Shown: positions 28,164 to 36,406 of the stretch, piece after piece
Layout of the letters: every line of letters starts with the position of its first letter
Numbering within the stretch: position 1 is the first letter of the stretch
NCBI RefSeq assembly: GCF_000430725.1
Contig: NZ_AUMO01000017.1
Coordinates: forward strand, 62,001 to 126,000
DNA: 64,000 nt
From: Azohydromonas australica DSM 1124
GTDB taxonomy: Bacteria; Pseudomonadota; Gammaproteobacteria; Burkholderiales; Burkholderiaceae_C
Direction: 5' to 3'
Translations under genes and position numbers: made by a program
Notes under the pieces: generated by a model
Seen by the model: the letters and a program-made list of their open reading frames with translations, nothing else
Databases searched by the model: none
Told to the model about the DNA's origin: nothing

Positions 28164-31100
28164 ATGAAGCGCATGCTGATCAACGCCACGCAGCCCGAAG
28201 AGCGGCGGCTGGCCATCGTCGACGGCCAGAAGCTGCTCGACTTCGAAACCGAGATCGAAGGCCGCGAGCAGCGGAAAGGCAACATCTACAAGGCCGTCGT
28301 CACGCGCGTCGAGCCTTCGCTGGAAGCCTGTTTCGTCGACTACGGCGAGGACCGCCACGGCTTCCTGCCGTTCAAGGAGATCTCGCGCCAGTACTTCAAG
28401 GAAGGCGCCGAGGTCAAGAACGCGCGCATCAGCGACGTGATTCGCGAGGGCCAGGAGCTGCTGGTACAGGTGGAGAAGGAAGAGCGCGGCAACAAGGGCG
28501 CGGCGCTGACCACCTTCATCAGCCTGGCCGGGCGCTACCTGGTGCTCATGCCCAACAACCCGCGCGGCGGCGGCGTGAGCCGGCGCATCGAGGGCGAGGA
28601 CCGTGAAGAGCTCAAGGAGGCGATGGACCAGCTTGAGCATCCCAAGGGCATGAGCCTGATCGCCCGCACCGCCGGCATCGGGCGCTCGGCGGCCGAGCTG
28701 CAGTGGGACCTCAACTACATGCTCAAGCTGTGGAGCGCCGTGGACGGCGCGGCCCAGTCCGGCAAGGGCGCGTTCCTGATCTACCAGGAGAGCTCGCTCG
28801 TCATCCGCGCCATCCGCGACTACTTCACGGTGGACGTCGGCGAGATCCTGATCGACACCGACGACATCTACGAGCAGGCGCAGCAGTTCATGAACCACGT
28901 GATGCCCGAGATGGCAACGCGTGTGAAGCGCTACCGCGATGACGCGCCGCTGTTCAGCCGCTTCCAGATCGAGCACCAGATCGAGACGGCCTTCGCGCGC
29001 ACGGTGAACCTGCCCTCCGGCGGCGCCATCGTCATCGACCACACCGAGGCGCTGGTGTCCATCGACGTCAACTCCGCGCGCGCCACGCGCGGCGGCGACA
29101 TCGAGGAGACCGCCAGCCGCACCAACCTCGAAGCCGCCGACGAGATCGCGCGCCAGATGCGGCTGCGCGACCTGGGCGGCCTGATCGTGGTCGACTTCAT
29201 CGACATGGAGGAGTCCAAGAACCGCCGCGAGGTCGAGCAGCGACTGCGCGACGCGCTGCGCCAGGACCGCGCCCGCGTGCAGTTCAGCTCCATCTCCAAG
29301 TTCGGCCTGCTGGAGCTGAGCCGCCAGCGCCTGCGCCCGGCGCTGAGCGAGGGCAGCCACATCACCTGCCCGCGCTGCAACGGCACCGGCCACATCCGCG
29401 ACACCGAGTCCTCGGCGCTGCAGATCCTGCGCATGGTCCAGGAGGAGTCCATGAAGGACAACACCGCCGCCGTGCACGTGCAGGTGCCGGTGGAGGTGAC
29501 GAGCTTCCTGCTCAACGAGAAGCGCACCGAGATCACCAAGATCGAACTCAAGCAGCGCGTGACGGTGCTGCTGGTGCCCAACAAGCACCTGGAGACGCCC
29601 AACTACAAGCTGGAGCGGCTGCGCCACGACGACCCGCGCCTGGAGAACCTGCAGGCCAGCTACACGATGATCGAGGAGCCCGACGACGAGGTCGGGATCA
29701 CGCGGCGCGAGAAGACCAAGCCGAAGCAGGAGCCGGTGATCAAGGGCATCCTGCCCGAGACGCCCGCCCCGGTGGCGCCGCCCAAGCCGGCCCCCGCGCC
29801 GGCCCCGGTGGCCGCGCCCGCCCCGGCCCCGGCCCCCGCGCTCGCGCCTGCTTCCGCGCCGGCGCAGCCCGCGGGCGGCGGCTTCTTCGGTTGGGTCAAG
29901 CGGCTGTTCGGCGTGGAAAGCGCGACCGCCGCGGCGCCGGCCGGCGTGGCTGCCCCGGCCGCGGCACCGGCCGTGGCCGATGCCTACCCCTACCCCGAGG
30001 CGCGCGAAAACCGCCGCCGCGACCGCGGCGAGCGTGGTGAACGCGCCGAGCGCGGCGACCGTGGTGGTGACCGCGGCGAGCGCAACGGCCGCCGCGACGG
30101 TGGCCGTGGCCGCCCCGAGGAACGCCGCAACGGCGAGGTGCGCGAGGCCCGCAACGGCGAGCGCAACGGCCGCCGCCACGAGGCCCACGAGTCGGTCAAC
30201 GGCTTCGAGGAGCGTGCCGAGCGCACCGAGCGGGCACCGCGTGGCGAACGCCTGGAGCGCGCCGATCGCGCAGAGCGTGCCGAGCGTCCGGAACGCACTG
30301 AACGCGCCGAGCGCGGCGACCGCGGCGACCGCGCGGAGCGTGGTGAACGTGCGGAGCGTGGCGAGCGCGCCGAGCGTCCGGAGCGCACTGAACGTGCCGA
30401 GCGGGGCGAGCGTGCGGAGCGCTTCGACCGCGGCGAGCGTCCGGAACGCCAGGAGCGCGAGGAGCGTGGCGAGCGTGCTGAACGCGCCGAGCGCCGCGGC
30501 CCGCGTCCCGAGCCCGTGCGTCCGCAGCCGCCGCAGGAGGAGCCGGCCGTGGCGGCCGAGCTGAGCGCGGACCTGGCCGAGGCGCCGGTCTCCGGCGATG
30601 AGCTGGACCTCGACGCCCAGTCCGAGCAGAGCCGCCGCCGTCGCCGCCGCCGCAGTGGTCGCGACCGCGAGGAGTTCCGCCTGGAGGGTGAAGGCCTGGA
30701 GAACGTGACCGAGGCCGCCGCCGTCGAGGGCGCCGAGATCGTCATCGACGCCACGCCGGTGCCGGCGCTGCAGGCCGAGCCGGCGCAAGCCGTGGAAGCC
30801 GCTGCGGCCGAGGCCGAGACGGAAGCCGCTCCCGCGACCGCCGAGGAAGCCGGCGAAGCCGCCGACACGCGCCGCCGCCGCCGTCCGCGCCGCGAGCGCG
30901 AGCCGGCCGCCGAGGCCGCTGCCGTGGCCGAAGGTGCCGAGTCCGCGAGCGCCGATGCCGCCGAGGTGGCAGCACCGTTGCCGGTGGAAGAAGGCGCCGT
31001 GGCCGAGGAAGCGCCCCAGGCCGAAGCCGCCGCGCCGGCCGTGGAAGCCCAGCCCGAGCCGGTGGCCGAGCAGGCCCCCGCCGCCGAGCCGGCCGCTCCG

Positions 31101-31352
31101 GTGGCGCAGCGCTTCGAGCTGCCGCTGGACGAGCTGCGGGCGCTGGCCGAGTCGGCCGGCCTGCATTGGGTGCTCTCCGACGAGGAGAAGGTGCGCGTGG
31201 CCCAGGAAGCCATCGCCGCCGCGCCCAAGCCGGTGCACGTGCCGCGCGTGATCAAGCCCGTGGTGCTGGTGGACGAAGGTCCGCTGGTGCTGGTGGAGAC
31301 GCGCAAGGACCTGGCTCAGGTCCGCCTGCCCTTCGAGCTCGAAGCGCAGTGA
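28164..31352 (+). CDS. rne: ribonuclease E
   Basis: A 1062-residue endoribonuclease. The N-terminal catalytic half has an S1 domain (about 37-119, [20 protein letters not shown]), the catalytic aspartates in [14 protein letters not shown] and [11 protein letters not shown], and the zinc-link CPRCNGTGH near residue 401. The C-terminal half is disordered: Pro/Ala spacer (about 535-560), a long Arg/Glu-rich zone of imperfect ERAERGER-type repeats (about 612-780), an RRRRRRR-like basic patch, then acidic Ala-rich tail. It degrades mRNA and matures rRNA and tRNA at the inner membrane. ATG 28164 ([10 protein letters not shown]) is the family start; an upstream in-frame ATG is in the leader. Confidence 0.96.
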   Translation: MKRMLINATQPEERRLAIVDGQKLLDFETEIEGREQRKGNIYKAVVTRVEPSLEACFVDYGEDRHGFLPFKEISRQYFKEGAEVKNARISDVIREGQELLVQVEKEERGNKGAALTTFISLAGRYLVLMPNNPRGGGVSRRIEGEDREELKEAMDQLEHPKGMSLIARTAGIGRSAAELQWDLNYMLKLWSAVDGAAQSGKGAFLIYQESSLVIRAIRDYFTVDVGEILIDTDDIYEQAQQFMNHVMPEMATRVKRYRDDAPLFSRFQIEHQIETAFARTVNLPSGGAIVIDHTEALVSIDVNSARATRGGDIEETASRTNLEAADEIARQMRLRDLGGLIVVDFIDMEESKNRREVEQRLRDALRQDRARVQFSSISKFGLLELSRQRLRPALSEGSHITCPRCNGTGHIRDTESSALQILRMVQEESMKDNTAAVHVQVPVEVTSFLLNEKRTEITKIELKQRVTVLLVPNKHLETPNYKLERLRHDDPRLENLQASYTMIEEPDDEVGITRREKTKPKQEPVIKGILPETPAPVAPPKPAPAPAPVAAPAPAPAPALAPASAPAQPAGGGFFGWVKRLFGVESATAAAPAGVAAPAAAPAVADAYPYPEARENRRRDRGERGERAERGDRGGDRGERNGRRDGGRGRPEERRNGEVREARNGERNGRRHEAHESVNGFEERAERTERAPRGERLERADRAERAERPERTERAERGDRGDRAERGERAERGERAERPERTERAERGERAERFDRGERPERQEREERGERAERAERRGPRPEPVRPQPPQEEPAVAAELSADLAEAPVSGDELDLDAQSEQSRRRRRRRSGRDREEFRLEGEGLENVTEAAAVEGAEIVIDATPVPALQAEPAQAVEAAAAEAETEAAPATAEEAGEAADTRRRRRPRREREPAAEAAAVAEGAESASADAAEVAAPLPVEEGAVAEEAPQAEAAAPAVEAQPEPVAEQAPAAEPAAPVAQRFELPLDELRALAESAGLHWVLSDEEKVRVAQEAIAAAPKPVHVPRVIKPVVLVDEGPLVLVETRKDLAQVRLPFELEAQ

Positions 31353-31360
31353 CCCGCGGC

Positions 31361-31398
31361 CCGGCCCGCGTGCGCCGCCCTGGCGCGGCGCGGGCCGG
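31361..31398 (+). terminator. GC-rich hairpin after rne
   Basis: CCGGCCCGCG (31361-31370) pairs with CGCGGGCCGG (31389-31398) and an inner GCGCC/GGCGC stem extends it. A second hairpin, GCGGCGCCC/GGGCGCCGC, follows at 31427-31448. No T tract is present, so these are probable RNA 3' stabilisers or Rho-assisted terminators. Confidence 0.5.
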
Positions 31399-31552
31399 CC
31401 TCAGCGCCAGCTGCTGAACGCATGACGCGGCGCCCGCTCGGGCGCCGCCGCCGGCCCCCTGTCCTGGGGTGTGTCAGGCCCCTTCCGGATCGACACCGGA
31501 AACCTTTGCTCTCAATCTTCACGCCTTATCCATGGACATGGAGGCGTGAGCG

Positions 31553-31819
31553 ATGGGCAAACCCGTGATCGTCGTCGGTGACAAGACCAGCCATGGCGGC
31601 ACGGTGCTGAGCGGATCGCCCGGCACCGACACCCACGGCAAGCCCATCGCGCGGGTGGGCGACAAGGCAACCTGCCCGCTCAAGGGCCATGGCGGCATCA
31701 CGGTCATCGTCTCCGGCGATCCCACGCTGCTCGTTGACGGCCAGCCGGCCGCTTGCCACGGCCACAAGACGGCCTGCGGCGCCACGCTGATCGCCTCGCA
31801 AGGCGCGACGCTGGACTGA
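31553..31819 (+). CDS. PAAR-domain type VI secretion spike-tip protein
   Basis: The 88-residue protein begins with MGKPVIVVGDKTSHGGTVLS and has repeated GD/HGG motifs (ARVGDKATCPLKGHGG, SGDPTLLVDGQPAACHGHKT) with the cysteines and histidines that bind zinc at the cone tip. PAAR proteins sharpen the VgrG spike and carry effectors. It stands alone, with no attached toxin domain. The next gene on the same strand encodes a membrane protein that may be its partner, and vgrG lies beyond in the opposite direction. Confidence 0.92.
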   Translation: MGKPVIVVGDKTSHGGTVLSGSPGTDTHGKPIARVGDKATCPLKGHGGITVIVSGDPTLLVDGQPAACHGHKTACGATLIASQGATLD

Positions 31820-31844
31820 GGGCACGCCCCGGGCCGCTGCCGCC

Positions 31845-33224
31845 ATGCGCTCCCTGTTCACGAAATTCCTGCTGCTGGCGGCGCTGGGTGCCGCGACCTG
31901 GCTCATCGTGCTGTGGCGCTGGTACGTAATGCAGCGCGTGGTCAGCGTCGAGGACGTGGTGCTGTACCTGCTGGCGTTGCCGCTGGGGCTGTTCGCCTTC
32001 GTGCTGGCGATGCGCTGGGCGGTGCTGCGGGGTGCGGCGTCCGCGCAGGCTGCCGCCGAAGCGGCGGCAACGGCACGCACCGCTGGCCAGACGCCCGCCG
32101 CGCAGCCTGTGGCACCGCCGGCCTGGCCGCTGCTGGGTGCCTGGGTGAACACGCCGGCGGGCGCGGACCTCGAAGCGCTGCGGGCCGCCCTGGCCGAGGG
32201 CGCCCCCCGGCCCGCACCCGATGCCCGGCTGCGTGACCAGGACGGCCTGCCACTGCTCAGCGCCCGCATCCCGGCGCTGGACGTGCCTGCCATCGAGGCT
32301 GCCCTCGCAGCCACCACTGGCACGCCGCCGGTAAACGTCTCTCCCGCCGTGCTGCGTGCGCTCGCGGCGCTGGCGCCGCTGATCGACCAGGCGGCAGAGC
32401 CGTGGTGCCAGGCAACGGACGCCGCCGCCCCGAAACCCGCGGCACCGCGCCTGCAAGTGCTGGTGCACTGGCCCGCCGCCTGGAGCGCCGCCGAGTCCGA
32501 AGCCGCCCAGGCGTGGCTGAAGGCGCGGCTGCAGGTCCTGGCGGCCGATGCGCAGCCCTCACGGCCCTGGGCGCTGCGAAGCGTGGCGGACGGCGGCGTG
32601 GCGCTGCTGCGGGAGGCGATCGGCCACGTGGAAGCCGTGCGTGCCGAGAACCAGGACGGCCTGGTGCTGGCGCTGGCCTGCCACAGCGACCTGGACGACG
32701 CCGCCGTGCAGCGGCTGGAGCGGGAGCAGCGGCTCTACGCCTTTGCGCGCCGGCCCCGGGGCGTGATGCCGGGCGAGGCGGCGGCGGCGCTGCTGCTGTC
32801 GGCCCAGGCGCCTTCGGCCGCCGTAGCGCCGGACGCGCCCGGCGTGGCACTGCGAGGGTTTCAAGCCGCGTGCAGCGAGGCGGACAGGGTCCAACTGCAG
32901 GCGCTGCTGTCCCAGTCGCTGGCGGCATCCGGGCTGGAGGCCGCCAGGGTGACCGCGCTGGTTGGCGATGCGCCGCAGCACGTCGATGCGGCCATGGCGC
33001 TGTACGCGCTGGCGCAAGCCTCGCTGGCGCATCTGGACGCGGGCACTGACGTGCGCCTGATGGGCACGCTGTGCGGCCACACGGGAGCAGTGGCACCGTT
33101 GCTGGCGCTGGCGGCAGCGTGGGGAGAGTGCGCCCACTCTGGCCAGTCGGCGCTGGCGGTGTCGCTTATGGGTGCGCCGTGGCGCATGGTGGCGGCGCTG
33201 GTGCCGGAATCCGCCGCGCCTTGA
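31845..33224 (+). CDS. membrane protein with ketosynthase-like motifs, T6SS island
   Basis: A 459-residue protein with two N-terminal transmembrane helices (about 7-26 and 36-57), a Pro/Ala linker and a C-terminal globular region. The region from about 270 on reads like the C-terminal half of a beta-ketoacyl synthase: RPRGVMPGEAAAALLLS (304-319) for the GEGA loop and MGTLCGHTGAVAPLLAL (406-422) for the GHTxG segment. No active-site cysteine in the usual context is evident, so it is probably not catalytic. The fold assignment is by motif only. It lies 25 bases after the PAAR gene and so may help load or anchor an effector. I cannot name a characterised family. Confidence 0.55.
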   Translation: MRSLFTKFLLLAALGAATWLIVLWRWYVMQRVVSVEDVVLYLLALPLGLFAFVLAMRWAVLRGAASAQAAAEAAATARTAGQTPAAQPVAPPAWPLLGAWVNTPAGADLEALRAALAEGAPRPAPDARLRDQDGLPLLSARIPALDVPAIEAALAATTGTPPVNVSPAVLRALAALAPLIDQAAEPWCQATDAAAPKPAAPRLQVLVHWPAAWSAAESEAAQAWLKARLQVLAADAQPSRPWALRSVADGGVALLREAIGHVEAVRAENQDGLVLALACHSDLDDAAVQRLEREQRLYAFARRPRGVMPGEAAAALLLSAQAPSAAVAPDAPGVALRGFQAACSEADRVQLQALLSQSLAASGLEAARVTALVGDAPQHVDAAMALYALAQASLAHLDAGTDVRLMGTLCGHTGAVAPLLALAAAWGECAHSGQSALAVSLMGAPWRMVAALVPESAAP

Positions 33225-33264
33225 GACGCCGCCCTTCCGGTCCTGCGATCCCGGCACAGCCAAG

Positions 33265-35874
33265 TCAACGGGGCAGCTCTGGCAGCTCCGCTGCTTCCTG
33301 CCCTCCCCCCAGGAACTCATGCGTCGCCCCCCGCACCGTGAAGCTCCCCGGCGTGGCGACCTCGATATCTCCCCCGTCCAGCGTCAGCGCCGACGAGCCC
33401 GCCACCAGCCGCACCCGCTGCTGCGCGCTGATGCGCAATTCGCCCTCCACTGAAGCCACCGACAGCGACTGGTCCGCCAGCAGCTGCAGAGCGTCGGTGT
33501 GCGCGCGCAGCGATACCGGCCCGTGCGCCGCCCGCGCCGTGATTCCGCCCTGGTGCGCGTACACGCCCGCCGTGCCGCCGCCAGCCTGGGCATAGGTGCC
33601 CGCGGCAGCCAAGTGCAGGTCTTCCTGCGCCACCAAGCCCTGGCTGCCGCCGGACCACGCGCTGACGCTGGCCTCGCTCGCCAGCAGCGCCGCGGCCGGG
33701 GTGTCCAGCAGCAGCACCGGCTCGGCAAAGGCCGGCACCGGCTGCGTACCCGCGTTGCGGCCGTCGGCGGCGGCTTGCAGCGCCGGCTGGCCGTTGACCT
33801 GTGCAGGATGGCGCCCCTGCCGCGCCGGGTCGATCACGTCGATGAGACGCGCCAGCGCCTGGCCGTCGTCGGCGCTGCGCAGGCCCGGCGCCTGTACCGC
33901 CCGCGCCGCCGCGCCCAGGCGCTGGGCCAGCTCGCGCGCAGTGCGCAGCTGCGCCAGCGCCTCGGTTGCATCCATCTGGCTGCCCTGCGCGCTGCCGTAG
34001 GTGCCGGGGCGCCTCTGCGTGCTCAGCAGCAGCCCGGCACCCGCGCGCACGCTGGCCCAGCCTTGCGTGCAGCCTTCGAAGCCCGAGCCCCGCCAAGCGC
34101 CGCGCCAGGCATCGTGAGGCCCCTGCTGGATCAGGTGGCCCAGGCCGAGCTCGCTGCGCGCGGCACTGGCATGCAGCCGCATGCGCAGCTGCCCGGTGCT
34201 GTCGTCCAGCACCCACTGGTTGAAACCGTCGCCGCCCAGGCCGCGGCTGTGCAGCCCCGACAGCGCCCCGGCGTGGTTCACGCCGCTGTCGCAGCCCGCG
34301 GCGAAAGGCGGCGGCTCGTTGCCGTGATAGAGGCCGCCGGCCACCACCGGGCGGTCGATGTCGCCGTCGAGGAATTCAATCGCCACCTCGGCACCGATGC
34401 GCGGCGTGTAGACGAAGCCCCAGCCGGCGCCTGCCGCCGGGCTCAGCACCCGCAGCCAGGCCCCGCAACGCTCGTCGCCCGGCGCATGGCCCTCCGGGTT
34501 TGCGCGCGAGACGTGCGCCAGCCCACCGGGATTGGGCGCGAGCCCGCGCTGGAAATGGAACTGCACCTTGACGCGGTGGTCCCGGTCGCTGGTGAGCGCG
34601 CCGCCGCGCTGCCCCACCACGCGCGCGCCCAACACTGCCGGCGCCGTGGGCCGGCGCGGCGCGGGCGGCACCAGCGGCACGTCGTCCAGCACGGCCTCGA
34701 AGCGGTTGCGGTAGGCGCCGCCCTCGATGTCCCCGTCGGCCAGCGCACGCGCCGCGGCAAGGCCCAGGTTGTTGGCGGCGCGGTGCTCCACGGCCAGCAC
34801 GGTGAAGCCGTTCGCCTCGCGCCGGTGCCACGGCGTGCCGGCATCGCTCCAGGCACTGGTGCTGGCGCCGTAGCTGGGATGGTCGATGAGCGTGAAGCGC
34901 CGCCCCGCGCCCAGCCGGCGCACACCGCTCACGCCCTCGAAGCGCTTGGCGTCCAGCGCCAGCGCCGACAGCGCCAAGGCCGCGGCGGCGGTCGCCGCGC
35001 TGCCGTCGGGATGGCGCCCCAGGCCCGCGCCGTCGTAGCGCTGCAGCCGCGGCAGCGCGCCCAGCGCCAGCGGGCTCTGCAGCAGCGCGCCGGCGCCGGC
35101 CAGCCGCGCCGGGTCCCAGCTGCCCAGCGCCACGGCGTTGGCCACGGCGCGGCGCGCAGGCATGAAATCCGTCACCGGGTCTTCCAGCCCAGGCAGGAAG
35201 GCGCTGGGATGCTGCGCCGCGAAGCGCACCGGGCCCAGGTCAGGGCCGCGGTGGCGGGCGTCGGCGATCACGAGCACGTGCCGCGCCGCGGCCGAGTCGC
35301 CTGCGCCGCCGCCCTCGTCCACGTGCTCGAAATGCCAGTGGAGCCCTTCCTGCGCCAGCAGCCGCGTGACGAAGGCCAGGTCGCTCTCGCGGTACTGGAT
35401 GCACAGCTCGCGCACGCGCATCGCCTGCAGCGTGGCCTCGGCGCAGTCGATGCGCCACTGCGCCCCGGGGTGGTCGGCGAACACCGATTCCACGATCTGC
35501 AGCGCCGTGCGGTCCTGGTAGACGAAGCTGTCCTGGCGCAGCGCCAGCCAGCTCAGCCAGGGCTGCAGCAGCAGGCGCCAGCGCACCAGGGCGCCCACGC
35601 GGCCGAGCCGCACAGCCTCGGCCACGCAGCCATGCCAGGGGGTGTAGCGGCCGTCGGCCTGCTTCAGCCGCAGCGTGAGCGCCTCGCCCACGAGCGCGCG
35701 CAGTCCCTGCGGCGAGGGCTCAGCCAGCAGCTCCAGCACCAGCGTGAAGCCCTGGTTGACGGCCTCGTGCAGCATGGCCCGCACCGGCACCAGCGCGGCC
35801 CCGATGCCGGCGGGCAGCGCTCCCAGGCGCAGCAGCCGCTCGTCGTCGCGCGGCAGATCAAGCAGCGACAGCAT
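33265..35874 (-). CDS. vgrG: VgrG type VI secretion spike protein
   Basis: A protein of 869 residues. The N-terminal part matches the gp27/gp5-like phage spike (YRESDLAFVTRLLAQEGLHW; HRVKVQFHFQRG; GWGFVYTPRIGAEVAIEFLD with DIDRPVVAGGLYH). A middle region HSRGLGGDGFNQWVLDDSTG leads to a DUF2345-type C terminus with alternating short strands (AGTYAQAGG, SLRAHTDALQLLADQS). There is no obvious extra toxin domain. The start is ATG 35874 with GAGG upstream; a longer frame upstream has no similarity. The trimer forms the cell-puncturing tip with PAAR. It is convergent with the ketosynthase-like gene and divergent from tssF. Confidence 0.92.
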   Translation of the reverse strand: MLSLLDLPRDDERLLRLGALPAGIGAALVPVRAMLHEAVNQGFTLVLELLAEPSPQGLRALVGEALTLRLKQADGRYTPWHGCVAEAVRLGRVGALVRWRLLLQPWLSWLALRQDSFVYQDRTALQIVESVFADHPGAQWRIDCAEATLQAMRVRELCIQYRESDLAFVTRLLAQEGLHWHFEHVDEGGGAGDSAAARHVLVIADARHRGPDLGPVRFAAQHPSAFLPGLEDPVTDFMPARRAVANAVALGSWDPARLAGAGALLQSPLALGALPRLQRYDGAGLGRHPDGSAATAAAALALSALALDAKRFEGVSGVRRLGAGRRFTLIDHPSYGASTSAWSDAGTPWHRREANGFTVLAVEHRAANNLGLAAARALADGDIEGGAYRNRFEAVLDDVPLVPPAPRRPTAPAVLGARVVGQRGGALTSDRDHRVKVQFHFQRGLAPNPGGLAHVSRANPEGHAPGDERCGAWLRVLSPAAGAGWGFVYTPRIGAEVAIEFLDGDIDRPVVAGGLYHGNEPPPFAAGCDSGVNHAGALSGLHSRGLGGDGFNQWVLDDSTGQLRMRLHASAARSELGLGHLIQQGPHDAWRGAWRGSGFEGCTQGWASVRAGAGLLLSTQRRPGTYGSAQGSQMDATEALAQLRTARELAQRLGAAARAVQAPGLRSADDGQALARLIDVIDPARQGRHPAQVNGQPALQAAADGRNAGTQPVPAFAEPVLLLDTPAAALLASEASVSAWSGGSQGLVAQEDLHLAAAGTYAQAGGGTAGVYAHQGGITARAAHGPVSLRAHTDALQLLADQSLSVASVEGELRISAQQRVRLVAGSSALTLDGGDIEVATPGSFTVRGATHEFLGGGQEAAELPELPR

Positions 35875-35881
35875 CGCGGCC

Positions 35882-35983
35882 TCAGTACAGCGCAGGGCCA
35901 AACGGGCGCGGCCGGGGCAGCGCGGGAATTTCCTCAGCCCTGGACGGGCCACCCGATGCGTATTCCTGCATGAATATGAGCAT
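35882..35983 (-). CDS. possible small ORF ahead of vgrG
   Basis: A 33-codon open frame, MLIFMQEYASGG...FGPALY, ends seven bases before the vgrG start. GGGGAGG lies two bases before its ATG, which is somewhat close. It resembles no known family. It may be a leader peptide coupled to vgrG or chance. A longer GTG start at 36103 is possible. Confidence 0.25.
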   Translation of the reverse strand: MLIFMQEYASGGPSRAEEIPALPRPRPFGPALY

Positions 35984-36406
35984 GGCCTCCCCGAGTTGCC
36001 AATATTCAAGAGCCGCGACGATGCGAGGCCGCGCGCGAAATCCACGCGTCCTGCCACCAGAATCTCTCAGAACTGCTGTATGCCTTTGCGCAAACGGCTG
36101 CACGCTTATTCGAATTCATGAGCACTCCGGCTCCGCTATACCCAGCGGCCGGGCGGATCGCGCCTTTCGGGCTGCCTCGCTCCCCAGGGCGCAAGGTACG
36201 CGGGCCGGTGCGCGCACGCCTATGCGTAATAGCCCTATTTGCCGGCAGCGGCCACCCTGAGGCGAAATCCGCGCTGCACCCGCACCACGAATAAAAACCG
36301 TCGCTTGGCTTACAAAAATCAAGCCGACGGTTATTGCTGCCTCTGGCCTGCCGACTTGCCATCGAACAGGCGCGCACGCCCATGACAAGTACGGGAGGAA
36401 TATCCC
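35984..36406. other. divergent region between vgrG and tssF
   Basis: About 420 bases without a convincing gene. It is visibly richer in A and T than its surroundings (for example around 35960-36010 and 36080-36120). A hairpin at 36296-36332 (AACCGTCG with CGACGGTT) has a five-T run on the minus strand, so it looks like an intrinsic terminator facing vgrG. Promoters for vgrG and tssF should lie here but I cannot pick a clear pair. Confidence 0.5.

Noticed and set aside
30000-30520. Possible CRISPR or tandem-repeat array
   Set aside because: The repeats are imperfect, in frame and without spacers; they encode the RNase E tail.
27636-31238. 1200-codon open frame on the minus strand opposite rne
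   Set aside because: Low-complexity Gly/Leu/Ala translation with no domains; rne is certain on the plus strand.
35970-36260. 96-codon plus-strand frame between vgrG and tssF
   Set aside because: No ribosome site, no family, and Arg/Pro-rich composition typical of chance frames.
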